Shown piece by piece: positions 8,923 through 18,930 of a stretch of DNA of 64,000 bases. The stretch comes from Salicibibacter cibi (GTDB lineage Bacteria > Bacillota > Bacilli > Bacillales > Marinococcaceae): positions 434,001-498,000 of the forward strand of contig NZ_CP054706.1 of the NCBI RefSeq assembly GCF_016495865.1, read 5' to 3'. The notes under the pieces were generated by a model, which saw nothing but the letters and a program-made list of their open reading frames with translations, had not been told where the DNA came from and ran no database searches. Position numbers and translations under genes: made by a program. Each line of letters begins with the position of its first letter. The first letter of the stretch is position 1.

Positions 8923-10179
8923 ATGATGAGTATTGTCAATGAATTGCTGGACCCGATCCCGTTACCGGATATGGTTCAGGTTGAGCAATCGTTTGATGTG
9001 CCTGTCGTTCAGGATGTGGCGAAGGAAGTTCAGCGGGCGATACAGAAAAGAGATGTTCTTCAAAGAATCAAACAAGGGGATCGGATTGCCATAGCAGTTG
9101 GAAGCAGGGGAGTAGCAGAACTGCCGGTCTTGACTCGAGAGACCGTATCAGCTGTAAAAAATGCGGGAGGATCTCCATTTATTGTGCCGGCAATGGGAAG
9201 TCATGGTGGAGCAACGGGAGAAGGGCAAAAAGAAGTGTTGGCTGAACTGGGGATAACAAAAGACAGCGTCGGTGCTCCTATTGTTGCCAGCATGGATGTT
9301 GTGAACGTCGGCGAAACTCGTGACGGAATGTCGATTTACACGGATCAGAACGCCTATGAAGCAGACCACATTATTGTGATCAATCGTATCAAGCCCCACA
9401 CCGCTTTTCGGGGAGAGGTGGAAAGTGGATTAACTAAAATGGTGACGATTGGGTTGGGTAAGCAAAAAGGGGCAGAAGCAGCTCATGTCTTGGGTTTTGG
9501 CCATATGGCTGAACACGTTCCTGAAATGGCAAGGATTGTTTGTCAAAATGCACCCGTTCTATTTGGACTTGGTACAATTGAAAATGCTTACGACCAGGTA
9601 GCTAAAATTGTTGCGATCCCGGCAGCGCGGTTTGCGGACGAAGAACCTGATCTGTTGCTTGAGGCCAAGGATATGATGCCAAAACTTTTTATCGACCCTA
9701 TAGACGTACTGATCGTTGATGAGATTGGAAAAGATATTTCAGGTGATGGAATGGACCCGAATATAACAGGTCGATTCGGCACTCCTTATGCAGAAGGAGG
9801 GGCGAATGCTATAAAGGTAGCCGTTCTCAGATTGACAGATAAAACGGGTGGTAATGCAAATGGGATTGGCCATGCTGATGTAACGACACGTGCTGTTTTT
9901 GAACAAACGAAGTTGGAAAAAGGTTACGCAAACGCGCTTACGAGCACCGTATTTGAGGTCGTAAAATTCCCCATGTTTTTAGATTCGGAAGCGTTGGCCG
10001 TAAAGGCAGCCATCAAAACCTGTCATAACCCTAATTTTGATCAAGCCAGAGTCGTACGGATTAAAAATACACTTGATATTAAAGAAATTCAAGTATCTAC
10101 ACCACTTATCCCTGAAGTAGAAAAACACCCGCAGTTACAAATGCTCTCAAAACCGAAACCGATAGCGTTACAGGCATGA
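8923..10179 (+). CDS. LarA-like protein (DUF2088 lactate-racemase domain)
   Basis: 418 residues. Segments VGSRGVAELP, PAMGSHGGATGEGQKEVLAELGI and RIKPHTAFRGEVESGLTKM resemble the N-terminal domain of LarA-type nickel-pincer racemases (DUF2088). LarA itself epimerises lactate; relatives act on other 2-hydroxyacids. No maturation genes (larB, larC, larE) are visible in the window. In this operon it could epimerise a sugar acid before dehydration, but that is inference. Two adjacent ATGs (8923, 8926) are possible; GAGGAGGG lies 5-8 bases upstream. Confidence 0.7.
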   Translation: MMSIVNELLDPIPLPDMVQVEQSFDVPVVQDVAKEVQRAIQKRDVLQRIKQGDRIAIAVGSRGVAELPVLTRETVSAVKNAGGSPFIVPAMGSHGGATGEGQKEVLAELGITKDSVGAPIVASMDVVNVGETRDGMSIYTDQNAYEADHIIVINRIKPHTAFRGEVESGLTKMVTIGLGKQKGAEAAHVLGFGHMAEHVPEMARIVCQNAPVLFGLGTIENAYDQVAKIVAIPAARFADEEPDLLLEAKDMMPKLFIDPIDVLIVDEIGKDISGDGMDPNITGRFGTPYAEGGANAIKVAVLRLTDKTGGNANGIGHADVTTRAVFEQTKLEKGYANALTSTVFEVVKFPMFLDSEALAVKAAIKTCHNPNFDQARVVRIKNTLDIKEIQVSTPLIPEVEKHPQLQMLSKPKPIALQA

Positions 10180-10218
10180 ACTGAATGCCAGAATCAAAAT
10201 GAAAAGGAATGATGCGTT

Positions 10219-12432
10219 TTGACTAAATTTCCCCTGATTGAGAATGCATATAATCCTTATAGAGATAACGTACAGGGAAAAGCAAATGAGCCCATTACAG
10301 TTGCAGGATTGTTAGATCGTTCCAAGCAAACGCTCGGACAGTACTATGAAGGGGATGCCCCTGATTGGACGCTGGAAGAGATTTACGATCGACTTGAAAA
10401 AAATGCTCCACGGATTGCAATCATAGGTGGCTCTTCTGATCATCCTGCACATATTATGGACTTTCAAACATCATCAAGAGCTGCGATTCGAATTTGGCAA
10501 AATGGAGGAGTCCCATTTTATTTCTCAACCCCAGTGATGTGTGATGGAACTGCTCAAAGTAATCAAGGGATGAGTTATTCCCTGCAAAGTCGAAATGCCG
10601 TGGCGCAAATGATCGTAAATCAACTTGAAGCCCACAATTATCATGCAGCCTTTGTCATTCAAGGGTGTGATAAACAACCACTTGGTGTCGTTAGCGGGCT
10701 GGCTCACTTGGACCGATTGCGACAAGAGCGAGGGGAAGCACCGTTTCCAGCCACCTTCGCTCCGGCTCATGTTCTTCAAGGAGGAACAATTCCTGATCGG
10801 CTTTGGAATGAACTGGAGGATATCGCGGATCGGGCAAAAAATCAAGGATTTCCTGATGTCGCGGACGATTTACATGATGCCATGTCATATATTCTTCAAT
10901 GCTCATCTAATACTTCATTTCAGGGTGTTTTTGAAAGAGCGGTGGGACATGAAGTGATCAGTGAAGAAGAACACAAGTATTTTGAAAAACAACTGGCGGT
11001 GAACACGTGCGATGGTCAAGGTGGTGTTTGTGCATTTAATGGAACCGGTAATAGTTCTCGTCACATTGTTGCCGGCTTTGGACTAGTACACCCTTCATTG
11101 GAACTATTAACAGACGCTCCCTCTCAACCAGCGATAAATGAAGCCATTGATCAGTTTTCAGTCATGTTAAATAAAGAAGAGTATGGTGTTTCTAAACTTG
11201 TTGCCGCTAATATCAGAAATGGCATTCGGATCCATAGCGCTTCCGGTGGATCAACTAATCTGATGATGCATATTGTGGCGGCAATGCTATACGGGGGCTA
11301 TCGCTTCACCCTTGAAGACCTTGATAAACTTCATCACGAAACGCCCGTTCCGGATCTGTTTAATTATAGTCTTACAGAAGATCGGGATATTTATCAACTA
11401 GCGATGCAGTGTTGCGATAGTTCAAGCCGTGGAATGGAAAGTTTGTTTTATGAGTTGTTGCAAAATGGGGTACCGATGGATGTAAATGCCTTGACCGTAG
11501 AAGGGCGGACATGGGCTGAGCGTTTAGGGAACACGACGGCACTTTCTGCCGAGAATGTAAAGGAAAATCGCGTTATTCTCTCGAAACCAAAAAGAGCTTT
11601 CAGTGGCGTAGATGTTTTACGGGGAAACTTTTTTGAAAGCGCAGTGGTAAAAATCAGTGGAATGCCAACCCCTCACCTCGATATGTTTGATAAAAAAGTT
11701 GCTCAAGTTTTATATTTTGAAAACGAAGATGAAGCCAATAAACAACTATTAAATGACAATCTTATTGAGGATCTAAAAGAAAGAAACGTCTTTAATCGAG
11801 ATCACCTTCTTGTTCAGTTACGGGAAAATTATCCTGAATCATTCTCTGAATGGAAGGACCAAAGCTATTCAATGATTTTTGACCATATGGTTGAGGTAGA
11901 TGCATTGAAAATTGCAGTGGTGATCGCCGGGCAGGGGCCGGAAGCGTTTGGCATGCCGGAAATGTTCACCCCAATGCAGCATATTAACACGAATCGAAAA
12001 ATGAAGCGATTAGCCACAATCATTAGTGACGGTCGGTATTCAGGCGTGACACTTGGAGCAGCGATTGGCCATATGACGCCCGAATCCCACAATGACGGAG
12101 GCATTCTCTATTTACAAACCGGTGACCTTCTTTATCTATCATTAAGGGAAAAACGTATTGATTATATGGATGCCGGCCACCATAAAGACTTGAAAATTAG
12201 TGATGATTTTAGTGAAGTTCGGAAACAACGGGCGGCATTGGCTGAAACTCGGCGTAAAAGCATGAGCAAACGGCAAAAGAGAATCGCTGCCTCAAACCGA
12301 ATGCCTTATCATTCTGATGCTTCAAAAGGTGTTGTTCCTTACGTGATTATGGATGAGGCATCAGATGATTATAAGCCATTGCTTCAAAAATCAGCACTTA
12401 CAAGTCATGAACAGCACTATGTGAAGAAATAA
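10219..12432 (+). CDS. IlvD/Edd-family sugar-acid dehydratase, YjhG type (xylonate dehydratase candidate)
   Basis: 737 residues, longer than ordinary IlvD (about 560) and closer to the long YjhG/YagF branch, whose E. coli members dehydrate D-xylonate. Fe-S cluster cysteines are visible in QGCDKQPLG and NTCDGQGGVCAFNGTGNSS; the C-terminal part holds GQGPEAFGMPEM and ISDGRYSGVTLGAAIGHMTPE. Start TTG 10219, RBS AAAAGGAATGATG. It would convert a pentonate (or related aldonate) to a 2-keto-3-deoxy acid. The FAH dehydratase and aldehyde dehydrogenase that follow make a Weimberg-type route plausible. Confidence 0.82.
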   Translation: MTKFPLIENAYNPYRDNVQGKANEPITVAGLLDRSKQTLGQYYEGDAPDWTLEEIYDRLEKNAPRIAIIGGSSDHPAHIMDFQTSSRAAIRIWQNGGVPFYFSTPVMCDGTAQSNQGMSYSLQSRNAVAQMIVNQLEAHNYHAAFVIQGCDKQPLGVVSGLAHLDRLRQERGEAPFPATFAPAHVLQGGTIPDRLWNELEDIADRAKNQGFPDVADDLHDAMSYILQCSSNTSFQGVFERAVGHEVISEEEHKYFEKQLAVNTCDGQGGVCAFNGTGNSSRHIVAGFGLVHPSLELLTDAPSQPAINEAIDQFSVMLNKEEYGVSKLVAANIRNGIRIHSASGGSTNLMMHIVAAMLYGGYRFTLEDLDKLHHETPVPDLFNYSLTEDRDIYQLAMQCCDSSSRGMESLFYELLQNGVPMDVNALTVEGRTWAERLGNTTALSAENVKENRVILSKPKRAFSGVDVLRGNFFESAVVKISGMPTPHLDMFDKKVAQVLYFENEDEANKQLLNDNLIEDLKERNVFNRDHLLVQLRENYPESFSEWKDQSYSMIFDHMVEVDALKIAVVIAGQGPEAFGMPEMFTPMQHINTNRKMKRLATIISDGRYSGVTLGAAIGHMTPESHNDGGILYLQTGDLLYLSLREKRIDYMDAGHHKDLKISDDFSEVRKQRAALAETRRKSMSKRQKRIAASNRMPYHSDASKGVVPYVIMDEASDDYKPLLQKSALTSHEQHYVKK

Positions 12433-12654
12433 CTCGCTTATAAAAATATATACGGCAGCGTTTATTCTATTTGGTGAAAGGAATTGTGATATATGTTAAG
12501 TTAAAATTTATAGGAACTATAGGAAAAGAGAGTGCGAAAAGTGTTTGATACGATGATTAGTAAAAGCATGAATATCCTCGAACCTCTTACCTATAGCCAT
12601 AATAGGAACTACAAAGAATGGAGTCGATTGGTAAGAATAAGAGGAGGAACAGCC

Positions 12655-13416
12655 ATGCCTATCATTCAATCAGTAGATCGAGCATTGAAGATTCTAGATC
12701 TCTTTGATGAACACGAAACAGAGCTCAAAATTACTGATATTAGCGAGCGTTTATCGCTTCATAAAAGCACTACGCATTCTCTGTTGAAAACCTTGGAAAA
12801 ACATGATTATATTGAACAGAATCCGGAAAACGAAAAATATCGGTTGGCACTTAAACTGTTTGAACGGGGAAACATCGTCATATATAGCCGGGATATACGT
12901 ACTGTGGCAAGGGAGTATTTGCTTCAACTGTCAAAAGAGTCGGGACACACGGTTCATTTGGTTATACAGGATGGTAAGGAAGGTATCTATATAGATAAAG
13001 TGGAGAGTGCGTCTGCTACTGTTTTCTATTCACGAATCGGAAGGCGTGTGCCACTGCATTGCAGCGGAGTCGGTAAAGTACTCATTTCTTTCCAATCAGA
13101 TGCTGAGATAGAAACTTTGCTGAAATCCTACGAGTTTGTCAATCGAACCGAAAACACCATTACTGACCGTGAGAGCTTCATGAAGGAGATCCAGAAGATT
13201 AGAGACCAAGGTTATGCTGAAGACGAGCAAGAAAATGAACCTGGCATTCATTGTGTGGCTATTCCTGTTTTTGATTATACCGAAAAGGTTATCGCTGCTA
13301 TCAGTATTTCTATGTCAGCCATGCGGATTTCTGAGACGGAAGTTACTCGTTTTGTGAAACTTTTAAAAGAAGCAAGCGGGGAATTATCAAAAAAGTTGGG
13401 TTATGGCTATATATAA
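12655..13416 (+). CDS. IclR-family transcriptional regulator
   Basis: 253 residues from ATG 12655, with GAGGAGGA 8 bases upstream; an upstream GTG in the same frame at 12532 lacks a good site and would add an atypical N-terminus. Winged helix-turn-helix at about 5-65 (SVDRALKILDLFDEHE, LSLHKSTTHSLLKTLEKHDYIEQ), then the IclR effector-binding domain (GRRVPLHCSGVGKVLISF, ENEPGIHCVAIPVFD). It lies inside the catabolic cluster and probably controls it, perhaps through the AT-palindromes upstream; its ligand would be a pathway intermediate. Confidence 0.9.
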   Translation: MPIIQSVDRALKILDLFDEHETELKITDISERLSLHKSTTHSLLKTLEKHDYIEQNPENEKYRLALKLFERGNIVIYSRDIRTVAREYLLQLSKESGHTVHLVIQDGKEGIYIDKVESASATVFYSRIGRRVPLHCSGVGKVLISFQSDAEIETLLKSYEFVNRTENTITDRESFMKEIQKIRDQGYAEDEQENEPGIHCVAIPVFDYTEKVIAAISISMSAMRISETEVTRFVKLLKEASGELSKKLGYGYI

Positions 13417-13455
13417 AATAAAGAGGATATGACTAAAATTCACAGGAGTTGTATA

Positions 13456-14358
13456 ATGAATATCTTTTGTTATGAAACTAACGAAAATCAAAAATCATTG
13501 GCTGTTTTAACGGATGATAATGACTGTTATCGTCTTCCCTATCAAACTTGGAATGAATTAATAGCAGAAGCTGAAAAGCAAAATGAAACACCATCCCTCC
13601 TTGTTCAACAATCCATTGACAATGCGGACAAGCTTTCAGCAGCGTTTGATTCCTTAAAGTTGTCAGTACCGGTTGAAGCCCCCGAAGTATGGGCAGCGGG
13701 AGTAACCTACCAAAGGAGTCGTGAGGCCAGAAATTATGAGGCTACAGAAGGTAAACTGGATAGCTCGACTTTTTATGATAAAGTTTATGATGCTGAGCGA
13801 CCTGAAATCTTTCTTAAATCGACTGCTGCTCGTACGGTGGGCCCCAATAGACCCGTTTGTATTCGGTCGGATTCCAATTGGCAAGTGCCTGAACCTGAGT
13901 TGGGATTAGTTCTTAGCCCCTCCGGAGATATTGTCGGGTATACCGTAGGAAATGACATGAGTTGCCGGGATATTGAAGGGGAAAATCCGTTGTACTTGCC
14001 GCAAGCAAAGGTGTGGAAAAAGTCGTGTTCCATCGGACCGGTCATTAGACTGGCTGACACAGTCGATGACCCGTATGATATGGAAATCCGATGCAAGGTG
14101 TTTCGAAATGAATCGCTGGTTTTTGATGGAGACGGAAAGGTTGGTCAGCTGAAGAGAAGCTTGGAAGAGCTCGTTCACTATTTAGTGAGGGACAATGAGG
14201 TTTATGGTGGAACTGTTTTGCTTACCGGTACAAACATTGTTCCTCCAAATGATTTCACATTACAGCAAGGGGATCGGATTGAAATCGAAATCTCAGGCAT
14301 TGGAACATTACGCAATACGGTTGAACAAGTAACCGGGAAAGCAGTAGCATCTTCATAA
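13456..14358 (+). CDS. FAH-family 2-keto-3-deoxy-pentonate dehydratase candidate
   Basis: 300 residues. ATG 13456 preferred (AGGAG at 13444-13448) over the ATG at 13429. The C-terminal FAH fold shows the metal-binding pattern EPELGLV, GYTVGNDMSCRDIEGENPLYLPQAK, and ends TGTNIVPP and LQQGDRIEIEISGIG. The segment AAGVTYQRSREARNYE is typical of the subgroup that includes 2-keto-3-deoxy-D-xylonate/L-arabinonate dehydratases (XylX-type), which form 2-oxoglutarate semialdehyde. It sits directly before the aldehyde dehydrogenase that would oxidise this product. Confidence 0.78.
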   Translation: MNIFCYETNENQKSLAVLTDDNDCYRLPYQTWNELIAEAEKQNETPSLLVQQSIDNADKLSAAFDSLKLSVPVEAPEVWAAGVTYQRSREARNYEATEGKLDSSTFYDKVYDAERPEIFLKSTAARTVGPNRPVCIRSDSNWQVPEPELGLVLSPSGDIVGYTVGNDMSCRDIEGENPLYLPQAKVWKKSCSIGPVIRLADTVDDPYDMEIRCKVFRNESLVFDGDGKVGQLKRSLEELVHYLVRDNEVYGGTVLLTGTNIVPPNDFTLQQGDRIEIEISGIGTLRNTVEQVTGKAVASS

Positions 14359-14430
14359 TGCGTTAAACTCTACCGAAAATCGGTTAGAGTTTAAATATAA
14401 ACATTTATATTTTACTAGGAGGATTAACTA

Positions 14431-15882
14431 ATGTCAGTTACATCTCAAGTTTATGAGGCTTACAGTGTTATTAACGGGAACCAACAAGATGGGGAAGCAA
14501 CAACGATATATAACCCTTCAAATTTATCCGAGCAAGTTGCTGTTTATCATGAGGTCTCCAGTAGTGCCGTTGAAGAAGCTGTTCAAGCAGCAAAACGAGC
14601 GCAACGCGAGTGGGCCGCTCTTTCCGGGTTGCAAAAAGGGGCCACGTTAGAAAATATGGCGACCAAATTAGAAGAAAACAAAGACGAAATCGCTACATTA
14701 GCCAGCTCTGAGATGGGGAAACCGATCAAAGAGATGAAAGGAGAAGTGGCCAGGGGCGTTCAATTATTACGGTACTATGCCGCGGAAGGAAGCCGTTCTA
14801 ATGGTAATGTCATTCCGGCTGCAAATCCTCAAGTTCACCAGTATTCAAAACGGGTACCACTCGGGGTTGTTGGGGTCATAACCCCTTGGAATTTCCCTGT
14901 GGCCATTCCTATTTGGAAAATAGCGCCGGCTTTGATTTGTGGAAACGCTATTGTTTGGAAGCCTGCAAAACAAGCGGCAGTCACAGCATCCAAGTTAATG
15001 GATGTTTTCCAAGACGTGTTACCATCCGGTCTGATCAATATGTTGATCGGTTCCGGGAGTAAAGTAGGAAATACACTCCTTGAAGAAGGTAACATTGATG
15101 CCCTCAGCTTTACAGGATCGACGGAGACAGGCATGCATGCAGCAGCGACTTGCGCCTCTCGCAACATTAAATATCAGACTGAAATGGGCGGTAAAAATGT
15201 GGCTGTCGTACTTGACGATGCCGATCTTGATCAAACCGTATCGGCTATCCTTAGCGGATCATTCACTTCCGCCGGTCAAAAATGTACGGCCAGTAGCCGA
15301 ATTGTGGCAGATAAGAAAATTATGCCGACCCTAAAAGAAAAACTGAAGACAGCAGTAGCGGATCTACGTGTTGGAGAAGCCCTTGATGAGCAAGCATTCC
15401 TAGGTCCGGTATCTTCGAAAGACCAATACGAAAAAATTAATGAATACATTTCATTAGCCAAAAAAGAAGCGAATGTTGTTGCTGAAACTAAAACCATCGT
15501 CAGTGACTATGAAGGGCACTATATTCGCCCGCTTATTGTCGATGGGATGGATGCGAATCACACGTTGGCTCAGGAGGAAGTGTTCGGACCATTTGCGGTT
15601 CTTTTGGAAGCGGAAGATTTTGATGAGGCTATTGAGATTGCTAATAACACCGATTATGGATTAAGTGCCTCGATCTTCACAAATGATTTGAGCCGCTCTC
15701 ATCAATTCTTGGAGCGTTCAGAGGCTGGGATGGTACGTGTGAATCTCGAAACCGCAGGCGTCGAGTATCAGGCACCTTTCGGAGGTATGAAAATGTCCAG
15801 TTCTCATACTAGGGAGCAAGGACAGGCGGCTTTGGAATTCTACAGTGAAACGAAGACATGCGCGATCAGACACAGTTTTTAA
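14431..15882 (+). CDS. Aldehyde dehydrogenase, probable 2-oxoglutarate semialdehyde dehydrogenase
   Basis: 483 residues, complete ALDH. N154 in TPWNFPVAIP, E251 in TEMGGKN and catalytic C285 in SAGQKCTASS are in place; NAD-binding FTGSTETG near 228. It has the look of the alpha-ketoglutaric semialdehyde dehydrogenase (KGSADH) group used in oxidative pentose and hexarate pathways. Position after the FAH dehydratase supports conversion of 2,5-dioxopentanoate to 2-oxoglutarate. RBS AGGAGG. A strong hairpin follows its stop. Confidence 0.85.
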   Translation: MSVTSQVYEAYSVINGNQQDGEATTIYNPSNLSEQVAVYHEVSSSAVEEAVQAAKRAQREWAALSGLQKGATLENMATKLEENKDEIATLASSEMGKPIKEMKGEVARGVQLLRYYAAEGSRSNGNVIPAANPQVHQYSKRVPLGVVGVITPWNFPVAIPIWKIAPALICGNAIVWKPAKQAAVTASKLMDVFQDVLPSGLINMLIGSGSKVGNTLLEEGNIDALSFTGSTETGMHAAATCASRNIKYQTEMGGKNVAVVLDDADLDQTVSAILSGSFTSAGQKCTASSRIVADKKIMPTLKEKLKTAVADLRVGEALDEQAFLGPVSSKDQYEKINEYISLAKKEANVVAETKTIVSDYEGHYIRPLIVDGMDANHTLAQEEVFGPFAVLLEAEDFDEAIEIANNTDYGLSASIFTNDLSRSHQFLERSEAGMVRVNLETAGVEYQAPFGGMKMSSSHTREQGQAALEFYSETKTCAIRHSF

Positions 15883-15897
15883 GTATTGAAAAAATAA

Positions 15898-15934
15898 GCT
15901 TGTTGGTTCTGAAAATATCAGAGAACCAACAAGC
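15898..15934 (+). terminator. Rho-independent-type terminator after the aldehyde dehydrogenase
   Basis: 13-base arms GCTTGTTGGTTCT (15898-15910) and AGAACCAACAAGC (15922-15934), flanked by an A-run upstream and ATAATTTT downstream, so it could work in both directions. Confidence 0.75.
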
Positions 15935-15965
15935 ATAATTTTCACATAGAGGAAAGGGAAGATTC

Positions 15966-17114
15966 ATGAAAATTATAGATTATACATTATATGAAGTCCC
16001 ACCAAGATGGTTATTTTTAAAGTTGGAAACGGATGAAGGTATTATTGGTTGGGGAGAACCTATTTTAGAAGGAAAAAGTAAAACGGTAGAAATTGCAGTC
16101 AAGGAATTGATGGAACTACTGATCGGAAAGAATCCACTGCATATTGAGGAGCATTGGAACGTCATGTATCGCGGAGGGTTTTATCGTGGCGGGCCGATAT
16201 TAATGAGTGCTATTTCCGGAATAGACCAAGCACTGTGGGATATTAAAGGAAAATATTATAAAGCCCCTATACATGAGTTGCTAGGCGGAGCGACCAGAGA
16301 CAAGATTAAAGTGTACTCCTGGATTGGCGGCGATCGCCCCGAAGATGTGGCCCAAGCGGCAGCGGCTGCCTTTTCCAATGGATTTCAGGCCGTAAAAATG
16401 AACGGGACTGAAGAAATGCAGTATATCGATTCCTATTATAAAGTGGAAAAAGCTGTAAAGAGAGTGGCTTCAATCAGAGAGCGAGTCGGTTGGGGTATCG
16501 GTATCGGTGTTGATTTTCACGGACGTGTGCATAAACCGATGGCGAAACTACTTGTGAAAGAGTTGGAATACTATAAGCCTATGTTCATAGAGGAACCTGT
16601 CCTATCGGAAAATAATGAGGTACTTCGAGATATCGCCAATCATACGGCTACACCCATTGCTACAGGAGAAAGAATGTACAGTCGTTGGGATTTTAAACCA
16701 TTGCTCATCGATGGTTATGTAGATGTTATTCAGCCTGATTTATCACATGCCGGCGGGATTACCGAAAGTAAAAAAATTATCTCTATGGCTGAAGCGTTTG
16801 ATGTGGCAGTCGCACCCCACTGCCCACTTGGACCAATTGCTCTAGCAGCATGCCTTCAAGTAGATGCTACCTGTCATAATGCTTTTATACAAGAGCAAAG
16901 TATGGGCATTCACTATAACAAGCAAAATGATATTCAAGATTATGTAAAGGATGCAAGTGTGTTTCAATTTAAGAATGGCTTTGCTAAGATTTCGGATCAA
17001 CCCGGACTGGGCATTGAAATCAATGAAACGGTCGTCCAGGAAAGATCTAAGGTAGGGCATAACTGGAAAAATCCAATTTGGCGGCATGAAGACGGTACGA
17101 TTGCGGAATGGTAA
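15966..17114 (+). CDS. dgoD: D-galactonate dehydratase
   Basis: 382 residues, the same length as E. coli DgoD and colinear with it as I remember the sequence: [53 protein letters not shown] segment [42 protein letters not shown] and the C-terminal [11 protein letters not shown]. Metal ligands D183, E209, E235; catalytic H185 and the histidine of APHCPLGP. It dehydrates D-galactonate to 2-keto-3-deoxy-D-galactonate. No DgoK or DgoA was seen in the window, so the DapA-type aldolase at 7980 may finish the route without phosphorylation. Separate from the preceding gene by a terminator. Confidence 0.92.
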   Translation: MKIIDYTLYEVPPRWLFLKLETDEGIIGWGEPILEGKSKTVEIAVKELMELLIGKNPLHIEEHWNVMYRGGFYRGGPILMSAISGIDQALWDIKGKYYKAPIHELLGGATRDKIKVYSWIGGDRPEDVAQAAAAAFSNGFQAVKMNGTEEMQYIDSYYKVEKAVKRVASIRERVGWGIGIGVDFHGRVHKPMAKLLVKELEYYKPMFIEEPVLSENNEVLRDIANHTATPIATGERMYSRWDFKPLLIDGYVDVIQPDLSHAGGITESKKIISMAEAFDVAVAPHCPLGPIALAACLQVDATCHNAFIQEQSMGIHYNKQNDIQDYVKDASVFQFKNGFAKISDQPGLGIEINETVVQERSKVGHNWKNPIWRHEDGTIAEW

Positions 17115-17283
17115 CGTATGATTGTGCGAATTAGTGGCAATGCAGTCGTCACTCTTATCCAGGAATCTCGATTCTACATTATAATAAGTATCATTCAGCC
17201 AGGTAAGACTGGGGTATGGAGAAAACAGCAAGGAATACCAAAAATCGCATTTTGATTGGAAAAATGTGGAACAAAGGAAGGAA

Positions 17284-18914
17284 CCTGATTCCGTGACGGT
17301 GATTCCCTTTCATTCATCTCTATTATTGATAAAATGGGGGTAGATGAAGCATGAACGCTCTTCAATTTTGACACCCGGAAGGTGAAAGCATGACAGGGAA
17401 ATTAAACATCCAACTAACGGATGAATATATTCTACCGACGAGCGGGCTCCCGTTGATCGGTGCTTTATTAGAACGGAGCTTTCTTCGCTCTCAACTTTCA
17501 GCTTTTTCTATGGAAGGTCTCACAGATACAGCCCAGATTTCGCACGGGGATACGATCGCTTTCTTATATCGGTTTGCTTGCCCAAGGCAAGAATGATTTT
17601 GGATGGATCGAATCCCATCGTCACGATCCCCTTTTTCAAACGGCTTTAGGGCTGCATCAAACGCCCTCTGAAGCGACGCTTCGCCAACGGATGGACCAAA
17701 TCGCCCGCCACGACGATACGCTTTCGGTGCTGGGAAAAGAAAATGTACGCTTTCTTCAACAGCTGGATTCCCGAATAACCTCCACGTCGCTTTCAAATGG
17801 TGAAGAAAGAATACCCATCGATGCAGATCATTCGCCTTTTGACAACGGTGATACCAACAAAGAAGGCGTCAGTCGCACGTATAATGGCGTTGATGGCTAT
17901 AATCCGGGCTTTGCTTACATGGGCCAAGAAGGCTATGTGATTCATGCTGAACTCCGGATTGGCAAAGATCATGTCCAAAAGGGCACGCCTGCATTTTTAC
18001 ATAAGGCCTTGACCTCAGCCCAACAAGTCACCGACACACCCCTGCTTCTTCGGCTCGACGCAGGCAATGACGCGTCCGCGAATCGGAAGGTATGTGACCA
18101 ATTAGGCGTGGACTATATCATCAAGCGTAATCTTCGCCAAGAAACACCTGAAGCTTGGTTGGCCATTGCCGAACAACAGGGGACAGCTACTGAGCCCCGA
18201 GAAGGAAAAAAGGTATACACTGGGAAGATCCAAATGAGAAACAGTCAGGGAGACCCTACATGGCAAGCGTACCAAGTGGTGGAACGCACGATGACAAGGG
18301 ACGGTCAAATGCTGCTCGTGCCGGAAGTCACCTGTGACAGTTATTGGGTTTCCATGGATCTCCCTGTGGACGACACCATCGAGTTGTATCACCAGCATGG
18401 CACGTGTGAACAATTTCATAGTGAGCTGAAAACGGATATGGATCTCGAACGCTTTCCTTCCGGGAAATTTGCGACCAACCATATGATTTTAACATTGGGT
18501 TGCTTCGTCTATAATCTCTTACGGAATATCGGTCAGGAAGCCTTAAAAGGCGATGATATGCCCGTGAAAAAGAAAGTCTTTCGCCGTCGCCTGAAAACCG
18601 TCATCGATCAGATGGTTATGTTCGCCGGCAAATTCGTTCAGCATGCCAGACAGCTTTATCTGAAGATCAGTAAACACAATCCTTGGCATCATTGTTTCCA
18701 ACGCCTGTACCAGCAATTTCTATGGTGACAGAGACCCGTCGATTGGCCCGCTGATCTCAACGGAAATAAGTCCTATGCGTATGCTTTTGATGCATGTTCC
18801 GTGTTAGGAGTGTCGTTAAACCATGAATAAAGTCCCGTTTTCACTGTTAAAAGCCACATCTCATTCGATTCCCTAAAATTCGACGCCTTTTCATCGTTTC
18901 ATCACGGAATCAGG
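17284..18914 (+). mobile_element. IS1380-family insertion sequence, 1631 bp, with intact ends
   Basis: Ends are 13-bp perfect inverted repeats CCTGATTCCGTGA (17284-17296) and TCACGGAATCAGG (18902-18914). Five-base direct repeats AGGAA flank it (17279-17283 and 18915-18919), a target-site duplication as made by IS1380 members such as ISEcp1. Its transposase frame is broken (see next entry). It landed immediately upstream of the second transposase at 18931, in what was probably that element's own left end, so the two are nested. Confidence 0.85.
17390..18728 (+). pseudogene. IS1380-family transposase, frameshifted
   Basis: ATG 17390 has GGAAGGTGA upstream. The first frame (17390-17596) runs to about residue 60 (GDTIAFLY), then the protein continues in the next frame from about 17571 (GLLAQGKNDFGWIESHRHDPLF) to 18728. 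Removing one base near 17570 joins FLY to GLLAQGKNDF, the expected family sequence, so a one-base insertion is likely. The rest includes DADHSPFDN, RLDAGNDA and the C-terminal EQFHSELKTDMDLERFPSGKF with the catalytic glutamate. Programmed frameshifting cannot be excluded, but no slippery run is obvious. Confidence 0.8.
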
Positions 18915-18930
18915 AGGAAATCAACGAAAA

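Noticed and set aside
12532..12654. N-terminal extension of the IclR protein
   Set aside because: Residues before 12655 do not look like IclR, and GAGGAGGA at 12641 marks the internal ATG.
13429..13455. Upstream ATG for the FAH-family gene
   Set aside because: Its purine run is only two bases away, while ATG 13456 has a correctly spaced AGGAG.
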